In this document: positions 1 to 10,151 of the stretch, piece by piece
How the letters are laid out: every line of letters starts with the position of its first letter
Numbering within the stretch: the stretch's first letter is position 1
Assembly (NCBI GenBank): GCA_024138015.1
Contig: JAMXBB010000004.1
Span: 106,734,365-106,798,364, forward strand
DNA from: Lumnitzera littorea
Lineage: Eukaryota > Streptophyta > Magnoliopsida > Myrtales > Combretaceae
Reading direction: 5' to 3'
DNA length: 64,000 nucleotides
Position numbers and translations under genes: made by a program
The notes under the pieces: model-generated
Databases searched by the model: none
What the model saw: the letters and a program-made list of their open reading frames with translations, nothing else
Told to the model about the DNA's origin: nothing

Positions 1-893
1 CTAATGTTATTAGGGCTGAAGAGTGGAGGTGTTTTACTTGAGCTGTTAGTGATTTTAGGTTAGGCACAAGAAATTTGCTGTATTTTTTTATCCTTCTTTT
101 TTGAGGTATGAAGCAGATTGGTTTGGTTTAATAGATTGCTTTGGTTCAACCTTACTGTTTGGGCCTTCCTCAAACTGAACCGTAATGTAAGGAACCACAA
201 TATGTGGTTTGGTAAGTTCAATTCAGTGAACTGCCCTACAAATTATATGGCAAGCTTATATAAATTTTTCTTTTGATTGGTGATGATTATATGTTGTAAT
301 TTGTTTGTCATCTTTTTGGGACTGCATAGTTCTGAATTAAGTGACAACCTTTTCTTATGTTAATATGGAATTATAATATTCCTGAAACAGAAGTAGGCCT
401 ATATGGATAAAAAAGTTATGCTATTGGATAACTACCTTTTTTAATTTCTCAGTTTGAGTGGTTGGACCCTCCCTCGAACCTAGTCTCAGCTGCATATCAA
501 GATTGAATTGTTTATGTTTAAGTTCTCATGCAATGATTTGAACTTCTTTTTTTCCTTTTTTTAACTCTTCTGGGGTGGTTTGTTTGGAGTGTTGGGAGAA
601 GATTTCTTTCAGCACTGAGCACAAGCTTTGCATAGGTTTGTGGTTTCAGACTTTGAGGTGAAATTTTCTTCACAAAAACTCAGATTAAACTAGATTGTTA
701 TCCCTGAAGTTGAATTGCTCATTCAAGAACTATCTTTGTCCCAAGCTTTGTGGCCAAAATCATGGTCCAAATTTATGATTTGATGGTAAGAGCCAACTAA
801 CTGAGATAGTGGCTAGTGATTTAGTAATTCTGTTGAGAAAAAAGGAAATTTCCTCCCATGTGGTTCACTTATATGATTATTTATAAATTGCAG
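1..893 (+). other. Last intron of the RAD6/UBC2-type gene (partial)
   Basis: AT-rich non-coding sequence ending in a pyrimidine/T-rich stretch and the acceptor TTGCAG at 888-893, directly before the terminal exon. I looked for the preceding E2 exons (catalytic-cysteine region) in both directions and did not find them, so the intron starts outside the window and is at least 893 bases long. Confidence 0.7.
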
Positions 894-1022
894 TCGCTGC
901 TATGTGACCCCAACCCAAATTCTCCTGCGAATTCTGAAGCAGCACGAATGTTCAGTGAAAACAAGCGGGAGTACAACCGAAGGGTGAGGGAAATTGTGGA
1001 GCAGAGCTGGACGGCAGACTAA
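894..1022 (+). CDS. UBC2: RAD6/UBC2-type ubiquitin-conjugating enzyme E2, terminal exon (partial)
   Basis: The exon after the acceptor at 892-893 encodes 42 residues and a TAA stop. It starts SLLCDPNPNSPANSEAA and ends VREIVEQSWTAD. This is the C-terminal helical part of plant RAD6-class E2 enzymes (about 152 residues), which charge ubiquitin from E1 and, with RING E3 ligases, mono-ubiquitinate targets such as histone H2B and PCNA. The active-site cysteine and the first two thirds of the protein lie upstream of the window. The reading frame is intact and no residue looks abnormal. Plants usually have two or three near-identical copies (UBC1/2/3), so the exact paralogue cannot be decided from this exon. 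Known from the family: small soluble nuclear/cytosolic enzyme. Seen here: the exon, its splice acceptor and its stop. Confidence 0.93.
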   Translation, partial: SLLCDPNPNSPANSEAARMFSENKREYNRRVREIVEQSWTAD

Positions 1023-1430
1023 TTGGAGCGAGGGCACAGCATCCATCAGGGAGTGATTAAAATCAAGTCCTTGTGACAAGGTCCATATCACAACGTTGCA
1101 AATTGTGTGGTATTGTAAAAAAATCATTCCATGCACTGAAAGACAGTCATTTCGTAATCCTGTCTCTTTAATCACCATTATGAAGATTGGCATTGCGTCT
1201 TTTTTGGGCTTGTATGAAGTAGAATTGTGGGAGTGGAACAGATATCTTGAAACCCTGTTTCCTTTATGCTCGTGTTTGGTGGAGAATGCAAGTGATTTGC
1301 GTAATTTGGCAATAGAACTATATACTGTTTGGTGTTGAATTACTGCAAGTTCTTTGCCAGGAATATGCAGGCCTTTGTTGGAGGACGGGAGAATGTGGAC
1401 ATTTGTCAAACCCAGCCCCACTCTCGAGGC
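1023..1430 (+). other. Probable 3' UTR of the E2 gene
   Basis: About 400 bases of less AT-rich, single-copy-looking sequence follow the stop codon before the composition drops to AT-rich intergenic DNA near 1440. Open frames here on both strands (for example an antisense one covering the exon) have no coding character. The poly(A) site cannot be fixed by eye. Confidence 0.5.
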
Positions 1431-1440
1431 TTATACAACT

Positions 1441-3470
1441 AGGGGAATGGAAAGGGGTGGGAATATGAGTTCCATTTCTTTTTCTGAAATGGATGGAATG
1501 AGGGAAGAATTATAAAATTATCTCTTATAACAATTTTCATCAGAATAAAATCACGATAATTTTACCAGATACTTTTTGTAAAATAACCAAACAAAGGGAA
1601 TAAAAATATTTTTTTCCATTCTCTTCCTTTTCTTTTTTATATTTTCAGATATAAGAATAAGAATTTTTTTTATTTTGTGTTCCGTCCATTTTCAGCCATA
1701 CCTTATTTTTTTTATAGTTATTATTTACAAGTCATGACCACACGTGGTTTGCAGTTTGCTATAGGAAGAACATCAAACACTGTTTGGGATTAAGGAATTA
1801 AGAGGGGAAGGAAAATGGAAGGAAATATAGTTTGCTAGGTACAGTTTTTGTTTGAAAAATGAAAGAAAATGGAAGGCAGGGCAGTTTTCCATTGAACCCA
1901 CCACTTTCAAATTGGAGGGAGGGGAGGCAATGAAGTTGAATTTCCCATTCTGTCCCTTTTTTTTTTTTATCTTTTAACTTTCTAATTATTTTTTATGGAC
2001 ATATTAGTAATTTTATGCTATACTTCATTTTATCTTTTAATAATGATCATTTTATCTTTTAATAATGATAACATTCCTTTTAATTTCTGTTCTTTTATTA
2101 TCCAAATATATATATATATATCTATTTTCCTTTCATTTTCTTTCCTTTCTAATTTCTGTCCTTGTAGCAAATAAAGTGTAAATGAGAGTTGCATGTGAGT
2201 TACGAGAGCCGCAAATAGTGGAATGGGTGAAATATGTGGAGTCTAAAGTATCTGGTATGTGATTATTGTCATTGTTATTGTTATTATTATTCATCCGTTG
2301 GTAAAGATAGATCCTTATTATGGCTTTAGCTGCCTTCCAAAACAAAGTATATTTATACGTAAGCTGGTTTTAAAAATGATGGTTTAGTTGCTTAACCAAC
2401 AGTCTTGCACTATCAATATAAATGAGTATTCCTGTCACAAATGTTTAGTATTTTCTTAGCCATTCTAAGTAGAGCATGGTTAGGTTTCGAAAGATAATTA
2501 CTAACTTGACCATCATATGCAATTTGGAATTTCATGTCAATTCGTTTGATCACCGAACCAAATGTGTTAAGAGCGGATCTTTAAAACTTGGGCTCTTTTT
2601 TCAGTTCATGCATAGAATAGAAAAAACACATCAACTTACGGCTGAAATTAACCATAACATGATATTTCGTAATAATTACCAAGGAACAAACCCTTCTCAG
2701 TTTCTCTCTCTTCTTTCATTACTAAGACAACTCCACCTTGTGGGCTTACGGTTTGAACGGTGATGGATGGTAATGTTAATTCTTTTTCATTTCTATGCGC
2801 ATAATCACATCACCATCATTATTCTTTCGAGTGAAATAAAAATTTGACACAGATTTGATTGGCATAAGCTGTGGCTTAGGAGACAAAAGCCGTAAAGTGA
2901 AACAAAATTGTTATTTTATGAAAATCCAGTTTTTACTTCATCCGTCGACATTGGGTGCATGATAACCAGAAACTATAAATTCCAAAATATATACTTCAGG
3001 CGGATCCTACTCCAATTCCTTCAGGAAAAATAAGTTGATTGGTTATGGCATATTATCGACAGAGTATAATCACGACACGAGCCTATGAAACTACAATATG
3101 CATATATGTACCCAAAATACTACCATAAATGATTGATAAAAACTCAATTAAATCCGTTCGTGTTATTCATATAACTATCACCGATCGTGCCAAGAGCATC
3201 GTAGTAAGTCATTTTCGAGAACACTCTAATTTGTATGAAGTGAATGCATAAAAGCAAAGTGCAAAAAAGGAAACTCATCACTTTCATCTAACAAGATATT
3301 TGCATGACTCTACTGTAAGTTTTCCAGAAATTAAAAATCATAAACAAGCATGCATTATTCAGCCGGGATTAAAAATCAAGATCATGTAGATAAAAATATA
3401 ATGAATAGGCTTCAAACGGGAGAAAAGATCAGCAAAGTATATAGTTGTTTGACAAACAGTTTACAACAAA
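1441..3470. other. AT-rich intergenic DNA with short repeats
   Basis: No gene is supported. It contains G/A-rich and C/T-rich stretches around GGAATGG/CCATTC motifs (1441-1510 and 1610-1635) that look like ends of a small MITE, an (AT) run near 2106-2121, and a TTG/TTA trinucleotide run near 2262-2290. Short open frames have no family resemblance. Confidence 0.5.
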
Positions 3471-3491
3471 AAATTGAAACACATTCACTTG

Positions 3492-3511
3492 CACACACAC
3501 ACACACACACA
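3492..3511. repeat. (CA)n microsatellite in the 3' flank of the minus-strand gene
   Basis: Ten perfect CA units, about 130 bases past the stop codon of the minus-strand gene, so probably in its 3' UTR or just beyond. Confidence 0.9.
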
Positions 3512-3639
3512 AACAAATAAAAGAGACTTCCATCCCAACCCCTTTTTATCTATACAGAGGAAACCTTCATTAAAGAACTTGAAGACAATCCCAATGGTAA
3601 GAACAGAAACATCAAAGCAAATGAAACTGCTGAATCCCA

Positions 3640-5379
3640 CTATGCTGCTACTTCAGCCGAACCTGTCTCTTCCATTGGAGGAACATCCTAGAAAGAGGAG
3701 AAGTTCAATAAATCAAATCACAGAAGTAATCAATACTCGATAGGGAGTTATTCATCTGAAAGCAAGCTAAACAAATGCACTATACATTTTGCTACTAATT
3801 CATTTTGGACACCATATGTTTTGCTTTTTCTTCATTTATTTCAGGATGTATGTTTTAGAAAACAAAATAAAAAAAAAAAAAAAAAAGAAGGGACCCATCC
3901 ATCTCAACTGATACTCATTAGAGTTGCTAATGATATTATAGTATCCAAATAATACCGCAAATTGTCCACATGACAATCAGATGTTGCATGTAGCTTTCTT
4001 ACCATGTTTTCTTTGTTCTCAATGGCATCAGTTTCATCTGTATCTGCTAGGAAAAAGGAAAACTGTTAAACAAGGAATGGTATAATTGAAAATTGTCATA
4101 CAAGAATGTTATGAAGAGACTCCTACCTACTACTCCAGAAATCTTCTTCCCTGACCTCTCAGTTTTCTCCTTTTCCTTATTAGCTTCGGACTTACTTGGC
4201 TTCTGGGGCTTCTTCTGGCTTCCTCTGTCAGGGATTGACCTGGCAGCAGACGAAACCTTCTTAACAGATTCCGTCAGTTTTCTTACAGAATTATTCTTCC
4301 GAGGCTCCTTTGCAGATTCAGTTTCACTGTTTAAAGTCTTTGGTTTGAGATTCCTAGCCCTTATGGAAGAAGAAGAGCTCCTAACATCCTCATCAGATGA
4401 TTTAGTCCCTTCATCCGGTACATGAGAACAAGTTTCAGAAACCTGCAATTGTTCTAGATTCTCCTCAATACCATAAGCTTCCAGTAATTCCTTGAGAGAA
4501 ACCCCCAGTTCAGAAAGGCTATACCGACACGCGTATGATTTGAGCTCTTGACGCATCCGGGGAAGCTGAACAATAGAAAAATCAATACAGATAAATTTGT
4601 CATTGTCATAGAAGAACAGACAAGGTTTCTTATATAAACAAAGGCAAAATCGAAATTAAACTAGACATGGAAACCAGGATTATTTGTACCTCGCAACCGG
4701 CCTCTAGAGCAAGTTTGAAAAAGCCAAGAGAAATGGAGTGCTGGGCAGCAGATTCTGAGAGCTTGATTTGAGACTTCCAATATGAAGCTGAAGTAAGGAG
4801 ATTGTACTTCTTTCGGTTCGACGATCTGGAGATATCGGAATTTGGGGTTTCGCTTTTGGCTTGAGTATTGGCGGATCTCCTTGATCTTGCTTCAGGGATT
4901 GGAGTCACATTGCCAGCAGCTCTTGGAGCCGTAGCCGCGCTCGATTTTGTAGGGATGGAAAGCCTTCTTGGTGGCCTAGCAGAAGATTTGTCCTTTCCAG
5001 AAAGATCAAGAACACCTACGCTTTTACTCACAATTGATGGTGTTCTTCCCCTACAGAAAAACCAATAATTAGTCAGAATCCATGACTTATAAAAATCGAA
5101 ACTTTTAGGGTTTGATGCTGGAAATGGTGGGAGTTCAAAAACCTTCCAGAAGCAGAGGAGGAGTTTGACAATTCAGTCTTCTCCTCCTTCGGTTTAGTCC
5201 CCGATCGCAACGCGTAGCGAAGAAGCTTTGATTTCCCTGCACGAAGAATTCTCATTACTCGCGCAGTCACATATATATTCATCAATCTATGCATACAAGA
5301 AGGCAGAGAGAGAGAGAGAGGAAGAGGTACCGGGAACCGAAGATGGTTGCGATTGAGGAACAGCAGCAGGGTCTTCCAT
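3640..5379 (-). CDS. Conserved plant protein of unknown function, six exons, 344 aa
   Basis: A complete minus-strand gene can be assembled with GT-AG introns and consistent phase. Exons are 5379-5331, 5236-5143, 5050-4690, 4565-4127, 4046-4003 and 3687-3640 (TAG stop). They sum to 1035 bases, 344 residues. The start is the first ATG after a TATA box, beginning MEDPAAVPQSQP. The N-terminal half is Ser/Pro/Lys/Arg-rich and looks disordered. A compact conserved segment spans exons 3-4 (YWKSQIKLSESAAQHS, then FFKLALEAGCELP, then SLSELGVSLKELLEAYGI). The last third is Lys/Ser-rich with bipartite basic stretches (nuclear-targeting-like), followed by an acidic tail ending EETGSAEVAA. There is no signal peptide or membrane span. 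I recall this layout from plant proteins labelled lisH-like or, by poor transfer, unc-89-like. I cannot assign a biochemical role. The gene converges on the E2 gene. Confidence 0.85.
3869..3886. repeat. Poly(A/T) run in the last intron
   Basis: An 18-base A run on + lies inside the intron between exons 5 and 6 of the minus-strand gene (a T run in the transcript), upstream of the acceptor at 3689-3688. Confidence 0.8.
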
Positions 5380-5520
5380 GCTGTTTAATCTTCTGCGTTT
5401 GTTCTTGATGTAACTGTTTTCGACTTCACGTTCGTTTTGTGTGTTTGAATTTAGGGATTGTTTGGAATTGCGCTTGTGACTTCTGACAGAGATGGAAAGT
5501 GGAAGAAGAAATTGAGGGGC

Positions 5521-5530
5521 ATTTTATACT
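5521..5530 (-). promoter_or_regulatory. TATA-box-like element of the minus-strand gene
   Basis: Read on the minus strand the sequence is AGTATAAAAT, about 145 bases upstream of the start codon at 5379. That leaves room for a roughly 110-base 5' UTR. A GA-rich tract (5301-5326 on +) lies in the first intron. Position and consensus support this; no start-site data are visible. Confidence 0.5.
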
Positions 5531-6278
5531 CGAAAGAATATTAAAAAATATATATTATTATTATCAAATTTTGAGTTCGTTTTAGGCGGGAATATTCAGG
5601 AAGAAAACAGAAACCGTGCCTAAAAATTGGTAAATGCAATACCTATTTTCTATCATATAAAGAGAATACGTTCTTTTAACTATTTATATTTAACAAGTTA
5701 ATATCATATAGTTTTAATCATTAACTCATTTCATAAAATTCTTAACCGTCGTGTTTAACTATATAATTACCATTTTTTATGTATATTTTTATGATCATTG
5801 TTCTTTTATTTGTTCACTATTTTAATTACCCAATATTGCTATTGTTTAAAAAATTCATTATACTTTCTTTTTACTAATATTTGTAAAAACTTTTTCTTTG
5901 AAAAATTTATTATAGTTTTGATTTTATTAACATATATTATCGATTTTTTTTTATATTTTTTAATCTAAGATTTTCTTTTTTATTTTTTAGGTACTCATCC
6001 ACTAGTAGCTTTTGAAGTAGAATATTTTCCTTTTATCTTTCTCAAAATAAAAAATCCCTTTTTTGAATTACCCTTCACTAATTTTCTACTTCTTGGAAAG
6101 TGAAATCCATTTGGGTTTTTAAATTAAACAATATTCCTCAATCCACATTCTCTATATTTTTTTTTTCTAAAATTATAATTAAATTGTGGAGTCGAATCAA
6201 TAGTTAACTTAGTAATTTAGAAGATATATAATAGAACAGTCTAGTATTTTATATAGTTAGAAAAGATATTGTAATAAT
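5531..6278. other. AT-rich intergenic DNA, nothing recognised
   Basis: Very AT-rich, without a credible open frame, RNA gene or element boundary. Confidence 0.4.
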
Positions 6279-6384
6279 AAAATCAAACAAATAAAAATAG
6301 GTACTATAATTGGGATGCTGTTATGAAGAAGCATAATGGAAATTACACTTTGAGATGATGTTGTGGAAAAGCAAGAAGGAAGTT
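6279..6384. repeat. Diverged outlying copy of the 6715-7031 repeat unit
   Basis: This segment shares the order of blocks ACAAATAAAAAT, GAGATGCT-like, TATGAAGAAGCATAATGGAAA, GATGATGTTGTG and AAAAGCAAGAAGGAAGT with the units at 6715-7031. It is followed by the same TTCTCATA extension that follows the last unit of that array. Confidence 0.75.
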
Positions 6385-6714
6385 CTCATATATTTGGTGT
6401 CTTTAGTCTTTTAATTTATTTAATTATTTTCATTATCAAATATGACTCACTACATAGTGGAAGTTACCAAATATAATTGGTTAGTAATTATCAAAATTTA
6501 GTATCTTTATTGTTTTATATTTTAATTTTAACCACTATTATTATCACATCATTTATTTCAATCGTTACTCCATTCACCGATATCTAGCTATTCATTTTTT
6601 TAATTCGCAAATTTAAATTTACTTTTTTAAACAAATAACCATAGAATACATAATTAAAAAAAATTTCTCCTTCCTCTTCTTTATTGTACATACAGCGCTA
6701 GTGCATATCTACTA

Positions 6715-7031
6715 GTAATAATAAAAACAAATAAATAAAAATGGGCATTACAAATGAGATGCTATTATGAAGAAGCATAATCGAAATTACACTTGAGACA
6801 ATGTTGTGCAAAAGCAAGAGAGAAGTAATAATAAAAACAAACAAATAAAAATGGGCATTACAATTGAGATGCTATCATGAAGAAGCATATTGAAAATTAC
6901 TGTGCAAAAGCAAGAAGGAAGTAATAATAAAAACAAACAAATAAAAATGGGCGTTACAATTGAGATGCTATTATGAAGAAGCATCATGGAAACTACACTC
7001 AAGATGATGTTGTGCAAAAGCAAGAAGGAAG
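6715..7031. repeat. Tandem repeat, three units of about 96-111 bp
   Basis: Units start at 6715, 6825 and 6921. Each begins GTAATAATAAAAACAAA, carries ATGGGC-TTACAA and ATGAAGAAGCAT, and ends GCAAAAGCAAG followed by GAAGT. The middle unit has an internal deletion of about 14 bases. There are no spacers, so this is a plain tandem array. A short minus-strand open frame through it is a by-product of the repetition. Confidence 0.85.
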
Positions 7032-7824
7032 TTCTCATACATTTATCATAATTATTCTTTCATTGCTTATACACCATGATAGGAGTGCGTTTTACCAATG
7101 CATTTAAGCCCGAATGATTGTATTGCACAAATATATCTTATAGGTTTTAGTATTCATTAGCTAAAACCCTTACGTTCTATCTTTACTATATGAATTTTAA
7201 GGTATGCCTAGTATCAGTTCAAATTTGACTCGTTAGGCTAATTATAGGTGTAAAGGTTTAGTCGGTATTTTGGATAATTTAAGAAGATTTAATTTGTTAG
7301 GTTCAAAATGGAGATAATAATTAAATTTATACACTCTTAACCTCTTTTGATTAGACTTCTATACTCAATAAAGAAGCTTATAAGTCTTAGGCTCATGACT
7401 AGTGATCATGATAATTTGTGAATGAATAAGTTTCGTCTCATCGTCTATTGTCAAGAAGATTTGATGAATATCATCAAGTTAAAGAGCATATAAGTACTCA
7501 GTTATGTCTCCTCATAAAGTACAATTCTTAGGCCAAAAGAATAATATCTTATATAAGAGCTCTATTCTCAAAGATCAAACAATCATCTAGATGAAAAACA
7601 AACTCAATTGCTAAAAAACAAAAAGGTCAAGACTTTAAACTTATTTGTGTGTCACTTATACATTTAAGATATAATGCTACTTGTTACTCCTCCATGCAAT
7701 TCTCTCTAAACCATCCAATTATGTATCGTCTTCGCATCATTTTTTCTAATACCATATGACACATAGCACTTATGTAATCGTGTTCATTAGATTTCCCATC
7801 TACATACCAATAGCTAATTCACTT
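7032..7824. other. AT-rich intergenic DNA, nothing recognised
   Basis: No coding or RNA feature recognised. The stretch 7500-7600 has a mildly promoter-like look (TTATATAAGAGCTC) but no gene follows. Confidence 0.35.
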
Positions 7825-8652
7825 AAAGGGAATTGGAATTCTATTCCCTTCTTATTTTTTATTATGACATTCATTTGGTTTTTTGTTTTTGAATTGCAAT
7901 TTCTACAGAATTCTTATTACTTAAAATCAAGTAATAGAAATTCTTTAATTTAATAAAAAATCACAATTTCTCATAAAATTTTAATTTTTTTTTTCAAAAA
8001 TGACATTATCTCAATTTAATGACGATCACCACCACTGTAACCACCGCCACCGCTACCAACAACTATCGCCACCCCTGCTACTGCTATTGCTACCACCACC
8101 ACTATTATCGCTGCCGCCGTTGCCATTGACACCGATCATCACTATTGCAGTTGCTATCACCATTATCACTATGACTACCACTATTACCATCGTCGCCTTT
8201 GCCTCCATCTCCGCTGCCACTAACCACTATAGCCATTACTACCGTCACTATTACCGCCATCGCTAATCACTATTGCTGTTACTACCACTATAGCTGTTAC
8301 TACCACTATAGTTGTTGCCACTACAATTACCATTTCATCATCGCCATCGCCATCGCCATCGTCATCGCTACAGCAACCATTATCGCTACCCCTATCATCG
8401 CCGCTGTCACCGCCGCCACCACTGCCACTATAACTATTATCACTATCATTGTTGTTGCTACCATGGCCATCATTATCATCACTAATGCCCATTACTTTAG
8501 AATTAGTTAAAAAAGAAAACGGACCGAGAATAACATAGTCACTAAAATTATATTACATGTTTATTTTTAAATTGCTTATAAATATAACTAAATAAAATAA
8601 TATGTATTACATCCTTATTTCATTCCTTAAGAATTCCTATTCCATTCCCTTT
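7825..8652. mobile_element. Candidate MITE bounded by AAAGGGAAT..ATTCCCTTT inverted ends
   Basis: The left end AAAGGGAATTGGAATTC (from 7825) is matched in inverse by ATTCCATTCCCTTT (to 8652), with further GGAATTC/GAATTCC agreement just inside. The interior is non-coding and dominated by the trinucleotide tract at 8023-8485. I could not find a convincing target-site duplication, so the superfamily is left open. An alternative is chance similarity between two GGAAT-rich patches. Confidence 0.4.
8023..8485. repeat. Degenerate trinucleotide tract (ACC/ATC/GCC family)
   Basis: About 460 bases built from imperfect CAC/CAT/CCG/CTA triplets. The period of three keeps frames open on both strands, giving T/I/A/H-rich or G/D/S/N-rich translations. 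No protein family is suggested, and I regard the open frames as artefacts of the repeat. Confidence 0.85.
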
Positions 8653-9618
8653 CGTTCTATTCTATAAAGTGAGTAAGTCATAAAAGTTAATACTCTCATA
8701 ACATAAGTGTCTTGAAAAAAAATAATAACTATATATTTTTCAAAAAGCTTTAAGTTAATAAATTGCATAATATTTACCCAAAAATAAATAAATTGCATAA
8801 AAACATAAGAAAATATTTTCTTTTTTCCTTCTAAATTCTGTTCTAGAGGTAGCTTATTGCATTATCTTATGCAGTAATTTACTTTATTTTAAGGAGCATG
8901 GGAGAATGTGGAAAATTCAAGCACCACTCGAAAAGCATCATGTTATACTTTAAATAATACAGATATCTGAACTACTGAATTTTAAGTGCTATCTATTTCT
9001 CTAAATTTTGTCATTCGGTTACAAATTTTAACGTAGCAAGTAAATTATAATATCACCTTAAAAATAAGGAAAAGCATTAGATTAGTCATGGATCTTTTTA
9101 ATATGGACAGAACAAGTTCTCTAGCTAATTATAAAAAATATTCCATTAAATTTGGCACGTGTTGTTTCCTTATTGATTTCCATGAATTAATTAAATAAAT
9201 TAATATCATTAGTATGTATCTAATTAAATCAAATAATAACAAAAAAATGTAAACTTCAGGTGAACTTCCTCAGGCAATAGCCTATTGCCCCCGGCCTTGG
9301 AATCCAGGCTAGGCTTTTATCCTTTTTTTTTTTTTTCTATTCTTTTCCTTTTGAATTTCTTTTGATTTTTATCGTTTAATTTAATTAATTATATATATAT
9401 ATATATTGATATTATTTTATTGAATTTATTATTGTGGATCATTTTGGGAGGTGGCATTGGCATATATCAACTTTAAATAAAATATCCAACGATGCTTGCT
9501 CTATCTATTTTGAAGAATTTGAAGATTCAAACGAGAGAAAAGGAAAATAATGCAAATAACTCAAATATAAGAGCGTTAAAAACTAATTTTATATCTTTTC
9601 ATGTTTGCAGGTATACAT
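8653..9618. other. AT-rich intergenic DNA with a short hairpin
   Basis: No gene seen. Near 9274-9290 there is a small perfect dyad GGCAATAG-C-CTATTGCC in an unusually GC-rich patch, and an (AT) run near 9391-9404. Confidence 0.4.
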
Positions 9619-9650
9619 ATGGATATATGTACATATGTACATATATCCAT
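9619..9650. repeat. Perfect 32-bp palindrome
   Basis: The arm ATGGATATATGTACAT is followed immediately by its exact reverse complement. It is AT-rich and embedded in non-coding DNA, and could extrude as a cruciform. Confidence 0.9.
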
Positions 9651-9902
9651 CCACAAAAGTAATAATAGATTAATCGGACACATCTGATCTCTACAACTTA
9701 AAACCTGAACTATAGAACCGAGCAATCAACTTAAAACATAATAATTAATTGAGTATATACATAACTTACGGAGAAATGTCGCTTTTTCTCTTTTTCTTTT
9801 TTTTTTTTTCTGCGGTCGTTATCACTTAACATATACTAAGGAATTATAATTAGTAGATACTTATATATATATCTATAAATGGCCATAGGTTGAATACTAG
9901 TT

Positions 9903-10129
9903 NNNNNNNNNNNNNNNNNNNNNNNNNNNNNNNNNNNNNNNNNNNNNNNNNNNNNNNNNNNNNNNNNNNNNNNNNNNNNNNNNNNNNNNNNNNNNNNNNN
10001 NNNNNNNNNNNNNNNNNNNNNNNNNNNNNNNNNNNNNNNNNNNNNNNNNNNNNNNNNNNNNNNNNNNNNNNNNNNNNNNNNNNNNNNNNNNNNNNNNNNN
10101 NNNNNNNNNNNNNNNNNNNNNNNNNNNNN
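9903..10129. other. Assembly gap (227 Ns)
   Basis: Unknown bases, followed immediately by an (AT) microsatellite at 10130-10151 and preceded by TATATATAT-containing sequence. The gap probably sits in a long AT dinucleotide repeat whose real length is unknown. Confidence 0.99.
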
Positions 10130-10151
10130 TATATATATATATATATATATT

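Noticed and set aside
900..1421. Long minus-strand open frame opposite the E2 exon
   Set aside because: It is the antisense shadow of the terminal exon and its 3' UTR; composition and sequence show no protein family.
3474..3743. Plus-strand open frame with His/Thr repeats
   Set aside because: Caused by the (CA)n run and the antisense of the last exon of the minus-strand gene.
8000..8510. Overlapping long open frames on both strands
   Set aside because: Produced by the period-3 repeat tract; translations are low-complexity H/T/I/A or G/D/S.
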